Shown one piece after another: positions 1 through 8,759 of a stretch of 57,517 nucleotides of DNA (its first letter is position 1; every line of letters starts with the position of its first letter). The position numbers and the translations under genes are program-made. This DNA comes from Maricaulis sp042095695 (GTDB lineage Bacteria; Pseudomonadota; Alphaproteobacteria; Caulobacterales; Maricaulaceae), in NCBI GenBank assembly GCA_042095695.1, contig JBELMP010000003.1, positions 1-57,517 of the forward strand, written 5' to 3'. Under the pieces are notes generated by a model. It ran no database searches, was not told the DNA's origin, and saw nothing but the letters and a program-made list of their open reading frames with translations.

Positions 1-1421
1 GTGGACTGGCCTTGAATGAGCGGAGCGAGAGCAATCCGCCCGCCTCGAGCCTTGACGATATCGCCGCCGACCACGTCCTCCTCGCTATAGTCAGCCCCCT
101 TGACCAGCACATCCGGTCCGATCGCGGTGATGCATTCCAGCGGCGTGTCCTCGTCAAAGATGACGACAAGGTCGACATCGCGCAGCGCTTCCATGACGGT
201 GGCGCGTGAGGCTTCATTCTGCACGGGGCGCGAGGGGCCTTTCAGGCGCTGGACCGAGGCGTCGGAGTTCAGCGCGACGATCAACCGGTCACCCTGGGAT
301 TTGGCAAAGCCCAGAAGACTGATATGCCCCGGATGAATCAGGTCGAAACAGCCGTTTGTGAAAACCACGTCGAGACCCTGATCCTGCCAGGCGAGACAGG
401 CCTTCCGGGCGCCTTCCAGATCGACAATCATGCGCCCGTCCGGACCGTCGCCATGGCAGGCGATGTGTAGCTCTGCCGCGCTGACAATTGCCGTTCCGAC
501 CTTGCCGACAACAATGCCGGCAGCCCGATTGGCCAGCTCTGCGGCGGTGTAGGCATCGGCCTTTGCCGCAAGCCCGAGTGCAAGCGCAGCGACGACAGTA
601 TCGCCGGCCCCGGACACATCGAAGACTTCCTGCGCCGTCGTGGGAAGGTGGTGCACACTGCCATCGCGATCGCGGATCGTCATGCCTTGCGGGCCACGGG
701 TCAGCACGATGATCGGCGTGTCGGATTGTTCGGCGAGCCGTTGCGCAGCCTGAGCCGCCCCCTCATCCGTAGAGCAATCCAGCCCGCTTGCTTCTTCCGC
801 CTCCTTGGCATTCGGCGTGATCACAGTCGCCCCGCGATAGCGGGACATGTCCCGGGATTTGGGATCGACGATAATCGGAACCTGATGAGCCGCAGCCAGC
901 GCGCAAGCCCGCTCAATCGCCTCGCGCGACAGCATGCCCTTGGCGTAGTCGCTCAGCACAAGGGCCGATGCGCCGGCGGCCAAGGCCTGTTCAAGCTCGT
1001 CGAGAATAGCGTCGAGAATGGCCGCTGGCGGTGGTGTTTTATCTTCCTCGTCCACGCGCAGCATTTGCTGGTTTTTCGCGACATATCTGTTCTTGACCGA
1101 TGTGCGGGCGAAATCTGCGCGGGAGAGTCTGGGCGTGAGGCCGGGCGTGGCTTTCGCCGCTGCGAGCAAGGCGTCACCCGGCGCATCCTCGCCAATCGCT
1201 CCGATCAACACGGCTTGGCCGCCGAGAGACGCAATATTGCGGGCGACATTGCCGGCACCGCCGACCATTTCCTCGACGCGGTCTGCACGGAATACCGGTG
1301 CCGGCGCCTCCGGTGAGATACGCGTGCTGTCTCCGAAGGTATAGCGGTCCAGCATGATATCGCCGAAGACGATGAGCGTCTGGCCCGCCAGCCGGTCTAT
1401 CCATTCGCCAATCCGCGACAT
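1..1421 (-). CDS. hldE: Bifunctional heptose-7-phosphate kinase / heptose-1-phosphate adenylyltransferase (3' end cut by window edge)
   Basis: I translated this frame by hand from the ATG at 1421, and it stays open to base 1. The protein starts MSRIGEWIDRLAGQTLIVFG. The N-terminal half is a PfkB-type sugar kinase, with the FDVSGAGDTVVAAL anion-hole and catalytic-base motif around residue 270. The C-terminal third is a nucleotidyltransferase with FTNGCFDLIHPGH (the HxGH-type signature). The last visible residues, LIQGQST, correspond to the end of the family, so only about a dozen residues are missing. The enzyme makes ADP-heptose for the LPS inner core in two cytoplasmic steps. It lies 84 bp beyond metB on the same strand and may be transcribed separately. 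Confidence 0.93.
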   Translation of the reverse strand, partial: MSRIGEWIDRLAGQTLIVFGDIMLDRYTFGDSTRISPEAPAPVFRADRVEEMVGGAGNVARNIASLGGQAVLIGAIGEDAPGDALLAAAKATPGLTPRLSRADFARTSVKNRYVAKNQQMLRVDEEDKTPPPAAILDAILDELEQALAAGASALVLSDYAKGMLSREAIERACALAAAHQVPIIVDPKSRDMSRYRGATVITPNAKEAEEASGLDCSTDEGAAQAAQRLAEQSDTPIIVLTRGPQGMTIRDRDGSVHHLPTTAQEVFDVSGAGDTVVAALALGLAAKADAYTAAELANRAAGIVVGKVGTAIVSAAELHIACHGDGPDGRMIVDLEGARKACLAWQDQGLDVVFTNGCFDLIHPGHISLLGFAKSQGDRLIVALNSDASVQRLKGPSRPVQNEASRATVMEALRDVDLVVIFDEDTPLECITAIGPDVLVKGADYSEEDVVGGDIVKARGGRIALAPLIQGQS

Positions 1422-1505
1422 ACTGCCCCCCAGGCTTGCTTCGCTACAGGTATAAGCTGCTGGCGCCGCAAGCGAAAGCGGGTCTTGAAGTCGGGTGTGC
1501 GCCGG

Positions 1506-2645
1506 TCAGGACAAGGCCTGGTCGATATCTGCGATCAAATCCTCAGCACTCTCAAGGCCTACCGAAAGTCGGATCAGCGTATCGGGAATGCCGGCCTCGG
1601 CCCGCGCCTCCGCTGTCATGGCGGCATGGGTCATCAAGGCGGGAATATTAGCGAGACTCTCAACGCCGCCCAGCGATTGCGCGAGGGTGAAAATCTCGAA
1701 CTTGCGAACAATTTCGCGCGGGTCGAGATCACCGGCGAGTTCCAGGCTGATCAACTGCCCGAAGCCGTCCTGCTGCCGTGCGGCAAGCGCGTGACCGGGA
1801 TGATCGGCGAGACCGGGATAGTCGACATGTGCAATACGAGGATCGGCGACCAGCCAGTCAGCGACGGTTTGCGCGCTCTCCGATTGAGCCTTGGCCCGCA
1901 GCGGGAGTGTGCGTATTCCGCGCAGCGCCAGATAGCTGTCAAAGGCGCCGCCACCGACACCTGCGCAATTGGTCCACCAGTAAAGCCTGTCGAACTTCGA
2001 CGCGTCCGCCATGGAGACCACGCCGCCCACCATGTCGGAATGACCATTGATCAGCTTGGTGATGGATTGGACCGAATAGTCTGCGCCCAGCTCGATCGGG
2101 CGCTGCAATACGGGCGAGAGCACGGTATTGTCCACTGCGACCTCAGCGCCGTGGGCATGCGCCATGTCGCTGATCCGCCGAATATCGGCAATTCGAAGCC
2201 GTGGATTAGACGGAGATTCCACCATGACCAGAGCGGTCTGTGGTGTCAGCGCGGCCGCCACCGCTTCCAGATCCGTCATGTCGATATAGACAGGGGCAAA
2301 GCGTCCACCTTGCGCGCGCGCATCGAGCAGCCGTCGCGTGCCGCCATAGGCATCATGCGAGCAGAGTATGCGCGCGCCATGGGGCAGGTCATGCAAAAGC
2401 AGGTCGATGGCCGCCATGCCCGAGGCCGTGGTGATGGCAGCGGCCGCGCCTTCCAGATCCGCAATAGCCTCCGCGAGCAGACACCGACCGGGATTATTGG
2501 TCCGGGCATAGTCGAAGCGTGGCTGGATGGCGGGGTCGTCCCGTCTGAATGCTGAGGAAAGGGCGATGGGCGGAATAACCGCATTCGCATTCTTGTCCGT
2601 ATTCAGACCTGAGCGGATCGCCCGCGTCCGCAAGGTTTTTCTCAT
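1506..2645 (-). CDS. metB: Cystathionine gamma-synthase / trans-sulfuration PLP enzyme
   Basis: A 379-residue Cys/Met-metabolism PLP enzyme of normal family length. YARTNNP (46-52) is the phosphate-contacting motif. D172 in VDNT pairs with the pyridine nitrogen, and K197 in SITKLINGHSD is the Schiff-base lysine. It would join an acyl-homoserine with cysteine to give cystathionine, or use sulfide directly to give homocysteine; the sequence alone does not decide between them. Its start is 5 bp after the metX stop, so both share the SAM-II-controlled transcript. The symbol rests on this context. Confidence 0.85.
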   Translation of the reverse strand: MRKTLRTRAIRSGLNTDKNANAVIPPIALSSAFRRDDPAIQPRFDYARTNNPGRCLLAEAIADLEGAAAAITTASGMAAIDLLLHDLPHGARILCSHDAYGGTRRLLDARAQGGRFAPVYIDMTDLEAVAAALTPQTALVMVESPSNPRLRIADIRRISDMAHAHGAEVAVDNTVLSPVLQRPIELGADYSVQSITKLINGHSDMVGGVVSMADASKFDRLYWWTNCAGVGGGAFDSYLALRGIRTLPLRAKAQSESAQTVADWLVADPRIAHVDYPGLADHPGHALAARQQDGFGQLISLELAGDLDPREIVRKFEIFTLAQSLGGVESLANIPALMTHAAMTAEARAEAGIPDTLIRLSVGLESAEDLIADIDQALS

Positions 2646-2650
2646 AAGTG

Positions 2651-3598
2651 TCAGCCCTTGATGAAATCCGCGAGAATATCGCCGATCTGGGCTGTTTCTT
2701 TCAAGAAGGCGTCGTGACCGAAATAGCTTGAGATTTTGAAGTAATCAGACCCCGGCGTCCGTGCCGCTGCAGCCTCGATCTGCTCGGCCGGCACCAGCAG
2801 GTCCTCTGCCACGGCCACATAGGTGACCTTTCCTTCAATCCTTGTGACATCGACACAATGCGCATCCATGGAGTGCGACATGGCCAGGAAGCGTTCCGGT
2901 GTCATCTGTCTGGAAAAGGCTTTGCCCCGCGCCGTCAGATAAGCGCACACACCGGAGGCGTCGCGGCAGTCCGGATCCGGATCGAAAAAGCGATCCTCAA
3001 ATTCCTGGCAGGTACGATAGGTCGTCATCGCCAATTGCCGTGCCAGTTCCAGGCCCTTGCGCCCATCCCCCTGTTCAAGCGCCAGTTTCACTGTGTCGCG
3101 TTGAATAGAACGCCAGGCTTGGGCCATCGCGGAGGGCCGATCGGCGGCGCTGATGACAAGTGTCTTCTCGATCCGCTCCGGCGCGATGGCGGCCAGTGCC
3201 AGCGCCACCATGCCGCCATAGGAGGAGCCGATCACCGAGAAGCGACGCACGCCGGCATTGTCCGCAAGAGCGAGGATGGCTCGCGCCTGGTCCAGCGTGG
3301 TCGGGAAGCTGCTTCCCCCATCCGCCACAAAGTCGATTGAGAGAATGCGACACCGGCGCGTATCGAGGACGCGGTCCTCACCTGCAAGCGCTCGCCACCA
3401 ACCCTTCTGGCCCGCAAAATCCACGACTTCGCGATTAGCGGAAATACCACCGAGTACGACGAAGACCGGCGCGTCTGCCAATCCGATGATGCGGCCGCCC
3501 GCACACATTTCCTCACCGCTCTCAGCCAGAAAACCGGCTTCGAGGTCGAAACAGTCGCAAAATTCCGGATCGGCGGTCAGGGTCGCAGAAGCAGTCAT
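2651..3598 (-). CDS. metX: Homoserine O-acyltransferase, MetX family
   Basis: An alpha/beta-hydrolase-fold acyltransferase of 315 residues. The nucleophile elbow GSSYGG has its serine near residue 126. A late acid sits in VAEDLLVP and the catalytic histidine in YFGHDAFLKE, which completes the MetX triad. It activates homoserine for methionine synthesis. The short N-terminus and the VVLGGISANRE segment resemble MetX-like succinyltransferases of xanthomonads more than classical acetyltransferases, but the acyl donor is not certain. I chose the ATG at 3598. An in-frame TTG at 3658 would add 20 residues of low-complexity sequence and has no ribosome-binding site. The SAM-II riboswitch lies about 90 nt upstream. 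Confidence 0.85.
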   Translation of the reverse strand: MTASATLTADPEFCDCFDLEAGFLAESGEEMCAGGRIIGLADAPVFVVLGGISANREVVDFAGQKGWWRALAGEDRVLDTRRCRILSIDFVADGGSSFPTTLDQARAILALADNAGVRRFSVIGSSYGGMVALALAAIAPERIEKTLVISAADRPSAMAQAWRSIQRDTVKLALEQGDGRKGLELARQLAMTTYRTCQEFEDRFFDPDPDCRDASGVCAYLTARGKAFSRQMTPERFLAMSHSMDAHCVDVTRIEGKVTYVAVAEDLLVPAEQIEAAAARTPGSDYFKISSYFGHDAFLKETAQIGDILADFIKG

Positions 3599-3684
3599 CT
3601 TTAGGTCCAGCGGACGGAAAGAAGGGCTGCGCCGGGGTGGAATGGCGGCAGGGATCAATCGGGGGGATGGATCAGGTCTGCCGT

Positions 3685-3745
3685 CCGTTCCGCTTTAGCC
3701 GTACTTCTTTCGCGCCCGCAAGCTGAACATCAAATCGGCGCGTCT
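3685..3745 (-). promoter_or_regulatory. SAM-II riboswitch controlling metX-metB
   Basis: Read on the minus strand, the stem strand CGCGCC (3737-3742) is followed directly by GATTTG (3731-3736), a GCTTGC segment, the complementary GGCGCG, an A-rich stretch and finally GCTAAA (3694-3699). This order of a GC stem, GATTTG, GCTTGC and a terminal GCTAAA pseudoknot strand is the SAM-II (metA motif) consensus known from alphaproteobacterial methionine genes. The element starts right after a good promoter and precedes metX, as expected. It should lower metXB expression when S-adenosylmethionine is plentiful. Between it and the ATG, CGGACGG and CCGTCCG are complementary and could form an additional stem. 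Confidence 0.88.
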
Positions 3746-3749
3746 TCAC

Positions 3750-3778
3750 GTATAAAGATATGTTTATGTGCGAGTCAA
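3750..3778 (-). promoter_or_regulatory. Promoter of the metX-metB operon
   Basis: On the minus strand TTGACT (3773-3778) and TTATAC (3750-3755) are separated by 17 nt. That is a good sigma-70 type -35/-10 pair. It places the transcript start about 7 nt further on, right at the first stem of the SAM-II element, which supports both calls. Confidence 0.7.
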
Positions 3779-3838
3779 GCCTGGTGGTGACTCCCATCTG
3801 CCGAACATTCGGGGGCAATGGCCCCGTCAGCCCTGGCC

Positions 3839-4672
3839 TCAGTCCGTGGCGACAAAGGCCTTCTCGACCACGAAGTCTGCCGGGGCCGCGTTGGAGCCCT
3901 CAACAAAACCATGATCCAGGCAGATTTGCTTGGTATCCTTGAGCAGGCCTTCAGAGCCGCAGATCATCACGCGATCAACCGCCGGATCCAGCGCTGGAAC
4001 GCCCAGATGATCAAACAGTTCGCCCGAATTGATCATGTCGGTGACCCGGCCCTTCACCGGCCCCTCCTCACGGGTGACCGAGGTGAAATGGACCAGTTTT
4101 TCCCGCGCCATCTCGCCGATCAGCTCGTCCTGCTTGGTCGCGGCGACAAATTCCTCGCCATATTTCAGCTCGGCGATCTCGCGGCAGGTATGAGTGAGGA
4201 TGACCTGATCAAATTTTTCATAGGTCTCGGGGTCGCGGACAAGGCTGGCAAAGGGCGCGATACCGGTTCCGGTCGAGACGAGATAGAGGCGCTTGCCGGG
4301 TTTGAGTGCATCAAGCACCAGCGTCCCGGTCGGCTTCCGGCCCAGCAGGATTTCATCGCCCGGTTGAATATGCTGCAGCCGAGAGGTCAACGGCCCGTCC
4401 TGGACCTTGATGGAATAGAAATCCAGGGCTTCATCCCAGAAAGGCGAGGCGACAGAATAGGCGCGCAGAAGCGGTTTTCCGTCTTCCTTGGGAAGTCCGA
4501 TCATCACGAATTCGCCAGAGCGAAAGCGGAAACTGTCCGGCCGCGTAATCCGGAAGTGGAACAGCCGGTCCGTATAGTGATTGACCGAAAGCACCGTCTC
4601 TATCGTGTAGGGGCCAGGCTTGGCCGAGATCTTGTTCTTTTCGCGGGTGAGGTCGTTGGTCATGACATTCAT
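3839..4672 (-). CDS. fpr: Ferredoxin--NADP(+) reductase
   Basis: A 277-residue FAD/NADPH flavoprotein. RAYSVASPF is the FAD-binding RxYS motif, YLVSTGTGIAPFASLVRDP is the NADP-binding GTGxxP loop, and VMICGSEGLLKDT and the C-terminal VEKAFVA complete the bacterial Fpr pattern. I chose ATG 4672 (MNVMTNDL). The longer frame back to 4822 overlaps cysK and reads as an arginine- and proline-rich shadow. It is the last gene of the cysG-fpr operon. Because CysI here has no CysJ flavoprotein partner nearby, Fpr probably passes NADPH electrons through a ferredoxin to sulfite reductase; that link is inferred. A GGGGC/GCCCC hairpin at 3812-3825 follows but lacks a T-tract. Confidence 0.9.
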   Translation of the reverse strand: MNVMTNDLTREKNKISAKPGPYTIETVLSVNHYTDRLFHFRITRPDSFRFRSGEFVMIGLPKEDGKPLLRAYSVASPFWDEALDFYSIKVQDGPLTSRLQHIQPGDEILLGRKPTGTLVLDALKPGKRLYLVSTGTGIAPFASLVRDPETYEKFDQVILTHTCREIAELKYGEEFVAATKQDELIGEMAREKLVHFTSVTREEGPVKGRVTDMINSGELFDHLGVPALDPAVDRVMICGSEGLLKDTKQICLDHGFVEGSNAAPADFVVEKAFVATD

Positions 4673-4707
4673 ATCATCATCTCTTTGGGGAGGGCGGCTC
4701 GGGGGGC

Positions 4708-5730
4708 TCAGGCGTTTTCGCGTGTCGTCTCTGCTACAGTCCAGGACGGGATGGGCAGGCCACGGCTGGCAAGGAATTCGGGATTGAAGAGCTTGCCGGC
4801 ATAACGCGCACCGAGGTCGCACAGCACGGTAACAATGGTGTGGCCGGGACCAAGGTCCCTGGCCATGCGCATGGCACCGGCAATATTGACCCCGGCGGAC
4901 CCGCCCAGGGACAGGCCTTCCGTCTTGATCAGGTCAAACAGGATGGGCAGCATTTCCGCATCCTCGACGCGATAGACGTAATCGACATCAAGGGCTTGCA
5001 GATTGCCGGTGATCCGGCCGACACCAATGCCCTCGGTGATGGACGACCCTTCACCCTTGAGTTCGCCACTGGTGTAATAGCTGTAAAGCGACGCGCCCGC
5101 CGGGTCGGCGAGGCCAATCTTAATGCGGTTACTGCAACTGCGAAGCCCTGCGGCGACACCGGCAATTGTGCCCCCGGTGCCGGCAGCACAGATGAAGCCA
5201 TCCACCTTGCCGTCGGTTTGCGCCCAGATCTCCGGTGCTGTCGTCAGTTCATGGGCGCGGCGATTGGCGAGATTATCAAACTGGTTCGCCCAGATCGCGC
5301 CGTTCGGATTGCTGTCATTCAGCTCCTCGGCCAGGCGCCGCGAATAGTGCACAAAATGGTTCGGGCTGGAGAAGGGGGCTGCATCCACCTCGATCAGGCG
5401 CGCGCCGAAGGAGCGGACCGTATCTTTCTTTTCCTGCGACTGGGTGCGCGGCATCACAATGGTCACGTCATATCCCAGCGCGCCACCGACCAGGGCGAGG
5501 CCGATACCCGTATTGCCGGCCGTGCCCTCGACGATTGATCCGCCCGGCTTGAGTGTGCCTTCGGCCTCGGCCTCGCGGACGATATTCAACGCGGCGCGAT
5601 CCTTCACGGAACCGCCAGGATTGAGGAATTCGGCCTTGCCGAGGATTTCACAGCCCGTCGCTTCAGACGGTCCGTCCAGCCGGATCAGCGGTGTATTGCC
5701 GATCAGGTCCAGCACATGATGTGTCGACAC
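4708..5730 (-). CDS. cysK: Cysteine synthase (O-acetylserine sulfhydrylase)
   Basis: A PLP fold-type II enzyme of 340 residues that makes cysteine from O-acetylserine and sulfide. NPGGSVKDR holds the Schiff-base lysine K43. EGTAGNTGIGLALVGG binds the substrate carboxylate; the family more often has EPTSGNTG, so this is a variant class. GTGGTIAGVAAG is the phosphate-binding loop, and LGGSAGVNIAGAM lies near the cofactor ring. It sits 27 bp after cysH and 35 bp before fpr, so it uses the sulfide made by the upstream genes. A cystathionine beta-synthase-like activity is possible, but the context favours cysteine synthesis. Confidence 0.88.
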   Translation of the reverse strand: MSTHHVLDLIGNTPLIRLDGPSEATGCEILGKAEFLNPGGSVKDRAALNIVREAEAEGTLKPGGSIVEGTAGNTGIGLALVGGALGYDVTIVMPRTQSQEKKDTVRSFGARLIEVDAAPFSSPNHFVHYSRRLAEELNDSNPNGAIWANQFDNLANRRAHELTTAPEIWAQTDGKVDGFICAAGTGGTIAGVAAGLRSCSNRIKIGLADPAGASLYSYYTSGELKGEGSSITEGIGVGRITGNLQALDVDYVYRVEDAEMLPILFDLIKTEGLSLGGSAGVNIAGAMRMARDLGPGHTIVTVLCDLGARYAGKLFNPEFLASRGLPIPSWTVAETTRENA

Positions 5731-5756
5731 GATAAGTGCCCCTTTCTTGTGTGCAG

Positions 5757-6860
5757 CTATTCAGCAGCGGCAGGAATGGGCCTGTGGATACCGCATTCTG
5801 TCTTGCTCTGACCAGCCCAGCGACCAGACCGGACATCATCGGCCTCGGCCGGTGCGGTGCAGGTCCAGCAACCGATGGAGGCATAGCCCATTTCAGACAG
5901 GGGATGTCGCGGCAAATCGTAGCGTTGGAAATAAGCATTGATTTCCTCCGCCGACCAGTTGGACAGCGGGTTCAGACGCACCGTGCCATTCAGCCGTTCG
6001 ACTACAGGCAATTGCATGCGTTCGCCGCCATGGAAGCGCTTGCGTCCGGTGATCAGCGCATCAAACCCCTCGATCGCCTTGTCCAGCGGGCGGACCTTGC
6101 GCAGATCGCAACAGGAATCCGGATCGCGGCTCCAGAGCTTTCCGTCGGCGTCTTCATTGGCAATCTCGAGCGCGGAGGGCTGGATAATCTGCAGATTGGT
6201 CAGTCCAAGCTTGTCCGTCAGCTCGCGCTGATATTGCTCGGTCTGGGCGAAGAGCCGTCCGGTATCGAGGAAAAGCACAGGCGTCGCCGGGTCGATTTGC
6301 GCGATGAGATGCAGGCCGACCGCGGCTTCGGCACCGAAGGACGACATCATGCCGATGCGGCCGGGCCAGATCCGTGTCAGGGCGTCGCGCAGAATATCCT
6401 CGGCGGACATATTGCGATAACGCGCATTGAGGATTTCGAGGTCGGACTTGGACTGCCCACGCTGTTCCAGCACGGTTTCCCCGCCCCGAAGCGCGGGCTG
6501 ATAGACTTTGGAGAAGCGGTTTTCCGCGCGCGCCCAGTCGGCGGCCAGGTCCTTGCGATCCGGATCAACCTCGTCAAAGCCGACGCGTTTCAGGAACATG
6601 GCCTGGTCCGGGATGATATGGCCGGTGGCGCGCAGACGGCCGGTGAAGCCGAGACGGCTGCGCAACTGGCTGGCGAGGGTGAAACCGCGCCCATCCTTGA
6701 AGCTTTCAAAATGGATGTCGATCTGAACCGCTGTGGCGACGCGGTCCTTTACGTCCCGCCAGTCAGTGCTGCCCGGGATTTCCAGAATGGCACCGCCACC
6801 GGCGGCGATCTGAGCGTCCACATCTGTGCGGGCGTTGGTATCAAGCTGCGATGTCAGCAT
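5757..6860 (-). CDS. cysH: DUF934 - phosphoadenylyl/adenylyl-sulfate reductase fusion
   Basis: This single 367-residue frame joins two domains usually encoded separately. Residues of about 15-115 match DUF934: a hydrophobic strand, HFESFKDGRGFTLASQLR, then GFTGRLRATGHIIPDQ and KRVGFDEVD. Residues of about 145-367 are CysH: SSFGAEAAVGLHL (PP-loop-like), DSCCDLRKVRPL, GRKRFHGGER, IGCWTCTAP and the terminal TECGIH. The CC plus CxxC pair indicates a [4Fe-4S] enzyme, so APS is the likely substrate. I chose ATG 6860, which overlaps the cysI stop by 20 nt. The product sulfite goes to CysI. Confidence 0.87.
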   Translation of the reverse strand: MLTSQLDTNARTDVDAQIAAGGGAILEIPGSTDWRDVKDRVATAVQIDIHFESFKDGRGFTLASQLRSRLGFTGRLRATGHIIPDQAMFLKRVGFDEVDPDRKDLAADWARAENRFSKVYQPALRGGETVLEQRGQSKSDLEILNARYRNMSAEDILRDALTRIWPGRIGMMSSFGAEAAVGLHLIAQIDPATPVLFLDTGRLFAQTEQYQRELTDKLGLTNLQIIQPSALEIANEDADGKLWSRDPDSCCDLRKVRPLDKAIEGFDALITGRKRFHGGERMQLPVVERLNGTVRLNPLSNWSAEEINAYFQRYDLPRHPLSEMGYASIGCWTCTAPAEADDVRSGRWAGQSKTECGIHRPIPAAAE

Positions 6861-8484
6861 AGATTGCCTCCTTGAAGGCGTCGCTTCCCAGGCGGCGCAA
6901 AGTGTCGATGAAGGCCTCACCATCCAGGCGAAGGCGTCCATAATGTTCGAGAATCCTGGCGATCGCGCCGGGCACATCATCCCCGGCCAACCCCTTGCCG
7001 ACGATCTCACCGACCGCCGCATCGGTGCCCATCGCACCGCCCAGTGTGATCTGGTAAAACTCCTCGCCCCGCTTATCGACGCCTAGCACGCCGATATGGG
7101 CGATATGGTGATGCCCGCAGGCATTGATGCAGCCGGAAATCTTGATGGTGACATCGCCGGCCATGGCAGCAAGACCCTGCGCCTCGAGCGTCTCGCTGAT
7201 GGCCTTGGCGATCGGGATCGAACGAGCATTGGCCAGATTGCAATAATCGAGACCAGGGCAGGCCACGATATCCGTCGCCAGACCTGCATTCGCAGTCGCT
7301 AGCCCGTGCGCGCTCAATGTCTCCCATACCGCCAGCAAGTCCTCATTGCGGACATGCGGCAGGACCAGATTCTGCTCCGGCGTAACCCGCACTTCATCAA
7401 AGCCATACTGTTCGGTCAGGTCGGCAATGACATCCATCTGCTCGGCTGTTGCATCGCCGGGCGTGCCGCCGACTGGCTTGAGCGAGATGACGATGCTGGA
7501 CAAGCCCTCGCTCTGATGCGGGCGACGATTGGTGTCGAGCCAGCTGCGGAAAGCCGCCGGTCCGGCCACTGGCAGCGGTGTCGCGGTCGTCGAAGCGGCG
7601 CCGGTGAAAAAGCCCCGAATGCGGCTGATTTCTGCCGCCGGCAGGACCAGCTCGCCCTCACGGATATAGCCCCACTCTTCCTCGACTTCCTCGCGGAAGG
7701 CCTCAATGCCAAGACTGTCGACCAGGATTTTGATCCGGGCCTTGTAGAGATTGTCGCGCCGGCCATGCTGGTTATACACACGCAAAATGGCCGTCAGATA
7801 GCTGAGCAGGTCTTGCGGCTCGAGAAAGTCGCGAATCCTGCGCGCGATACGGGGTGTGCGGCCTTGCCCGCCGCCAACCCAGACTTCGAATCCGCGTGCG
7901 CCTGTCTCATTCTCGACGATCTGCAGACCGATATCGTGAAAGCGGATCGCGGCGCGATCCTCAGCCGCTCCGTTCACGGCAATCTTGAACTTGCGTGGCA
8001 GGAAGGTGAATTCCGGATGGAAGGTCGACCATTGGCGAATGATTTCCGCCCAGGGCCGGCTGTCTTCCAGCTCGTCCGCGGCAGCACCGGCGAAGGGATC
8101 GGCGGTGACATTGCGAATGCAATTGCCCGACGTCTGGATGGCATGCATTTCGACATCCGCCAAGCGTTCCAGAATGTCCGGAATATCGACCAGGGATGGC
8201 CAGTTGTACTGGATGTTTTGGCGCGTTGTGAAATGGCCATAACCACGATCATAGTCGCGCGCGATGCCGGCCAGGGCGCGCATTTGCTCGGAGCGCAGCG
8301 CGCCATAGGGAATGGCGACCCGCAACATGTAGGCGTGGAGCTGCAGGTAGACACCATTCATCAGGCGCAGGGGCTTGAACTCGTCCTCGGTCAGGCGGCC
8401 GTCGAGGCGTCGCGTCACCTGATCGCGAAACTCCTCAATACGCTCGCGGACCAGCGTCGTGTCGTGCTCGTCATAGCGGTACAT
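6841..8484 (-). CDS. cysI: Sulfite reductase hemoprotein (siroheme/4Fe-4S)
   Basis: A nitrite/sulfite-reductase family protein of 547 residues. The cluster and siroheme are held by CPGLDYC and SGCINACG in the C-terminal third (Cx5C...Cx3C). Earlier signatures are GHFTTRQNIQYNW and TSGNCIRNVTADPFAG. It reduces sulfite to sulfide with six electrons. Its ATG (8484) shares one base with the TAA of the DUF2849 gene. No CysJ gene is present; fpr at the operon end is the likely electron route. Siroheme comes from CysG, encoded two genes upstream. Confidence 0.92.
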   Translation of the reverse strand: MYRYDEHDTTLVRERIEEFRDQVTRRLDGRLTEDEFKPLRLMNGVYLQLHAYMLRVAIPYGALRSEQMRALAGIARDYDRGYGHFTTRQNIQYNWPSLVDIPDILERLADVEMHAIQTSGNCIRNVTADPFAGAAADELEDSRPWAEIIRQWSTFHPEFTFLPRKFKIAVNGAAEDRAAIRFHDIGLQIVENETGARGFEVWVGGGQGRTPRIARRIRDFLEPQDLLSYLTAILRVYNQHGRRDNLYKARIKILVDSLGIEAFREEVEEEWGYIREGELVLPAAEISRIRGFFTGAASTTATPLPVAGPAAFRSWLDTNRRPHQSEGLSSIVISLKPVGGTPGDATAEQMDVIADLTEQYGFDEVRVTPEQNLVLPHVRNEDLLAVWETLSAHGLATANAGLATDIVACPGLDYCNLANARSIPIAKAISETLEAQGLAAMAGDVTIKISGCINACGHHHIAHIGVLGVDKRGEEFYQITLGGAMGTDAAVGEIVGKGLAGDDVPGAIARILEHYGRLRLDGEAFIDTLRRLGSDAFKEAIYADIAA

Positions 8485-8759
8485 TACAGCGCTCCCAGAA
8501 CATGGGTCGTACCGGTTGTCGGTCCGGCCAGACGGATGGATTCTCGGCGCCATTTCTGACCTGCAGGCCCCTGGTCATCGAGATCGATCAGATAGGGACC
8601 GACCGCGACGCCGAACTCGCCTTCGGCCAGGGCCAGGGCAGTCATAGAGTCGTCTGGCGTGTAGCGCGCGGCCTCGGCGAGACTGGTCGTCCATTGCCCC
8701 TGTTCGGTGCGATAGATCACGCGACCATCGGTCAGACGGTTAGCAGTAATGGCTTTCAT
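8484..8759 (-). CDS. DUF2849 family protein
   Basis: A 91-residue soluble protein starting MKAITANRLTDGRVIYRTEQ. It matches the DUF2849 pattern, a small protein regularly found between cysG and cysI in alphaproteobacteria. It overlaps cysG by 4 nt (ATGA) and cysI by 1 nt, so translation is coupled to both. I see no cysteine or metal-site motif. Its place suggests help with sulfite reductase assembly or electron delivery, but no function can be read from the sequence. Confidence 0.82.
   Translation of the reverse strand: MKAITANRLTDGRVIYRTEQGQWTTSLAEAARYTPDDSMTALALAEGEFGVAVGPYLIDLDDQGPAGQKWRRESIRLAGPTTGTTHVLGAL

Noticed and set aside
3599..3658. The 20-residue N-terminal extension of MetX from TTG 3658
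   Set aside because: It has no ribosome-binding site, and the extension is not part of the conserved fold. ATG 3598 is preferred, although the distance to the riboswitch keeps the alternative open.
7306..8559. A 417-residue plus-strand frame inside cysI and similar long frames opposite other genes
   Set aside because: The sense strand carries clear siroheme/FeS motifs in the right order; the antisense frames carry none.
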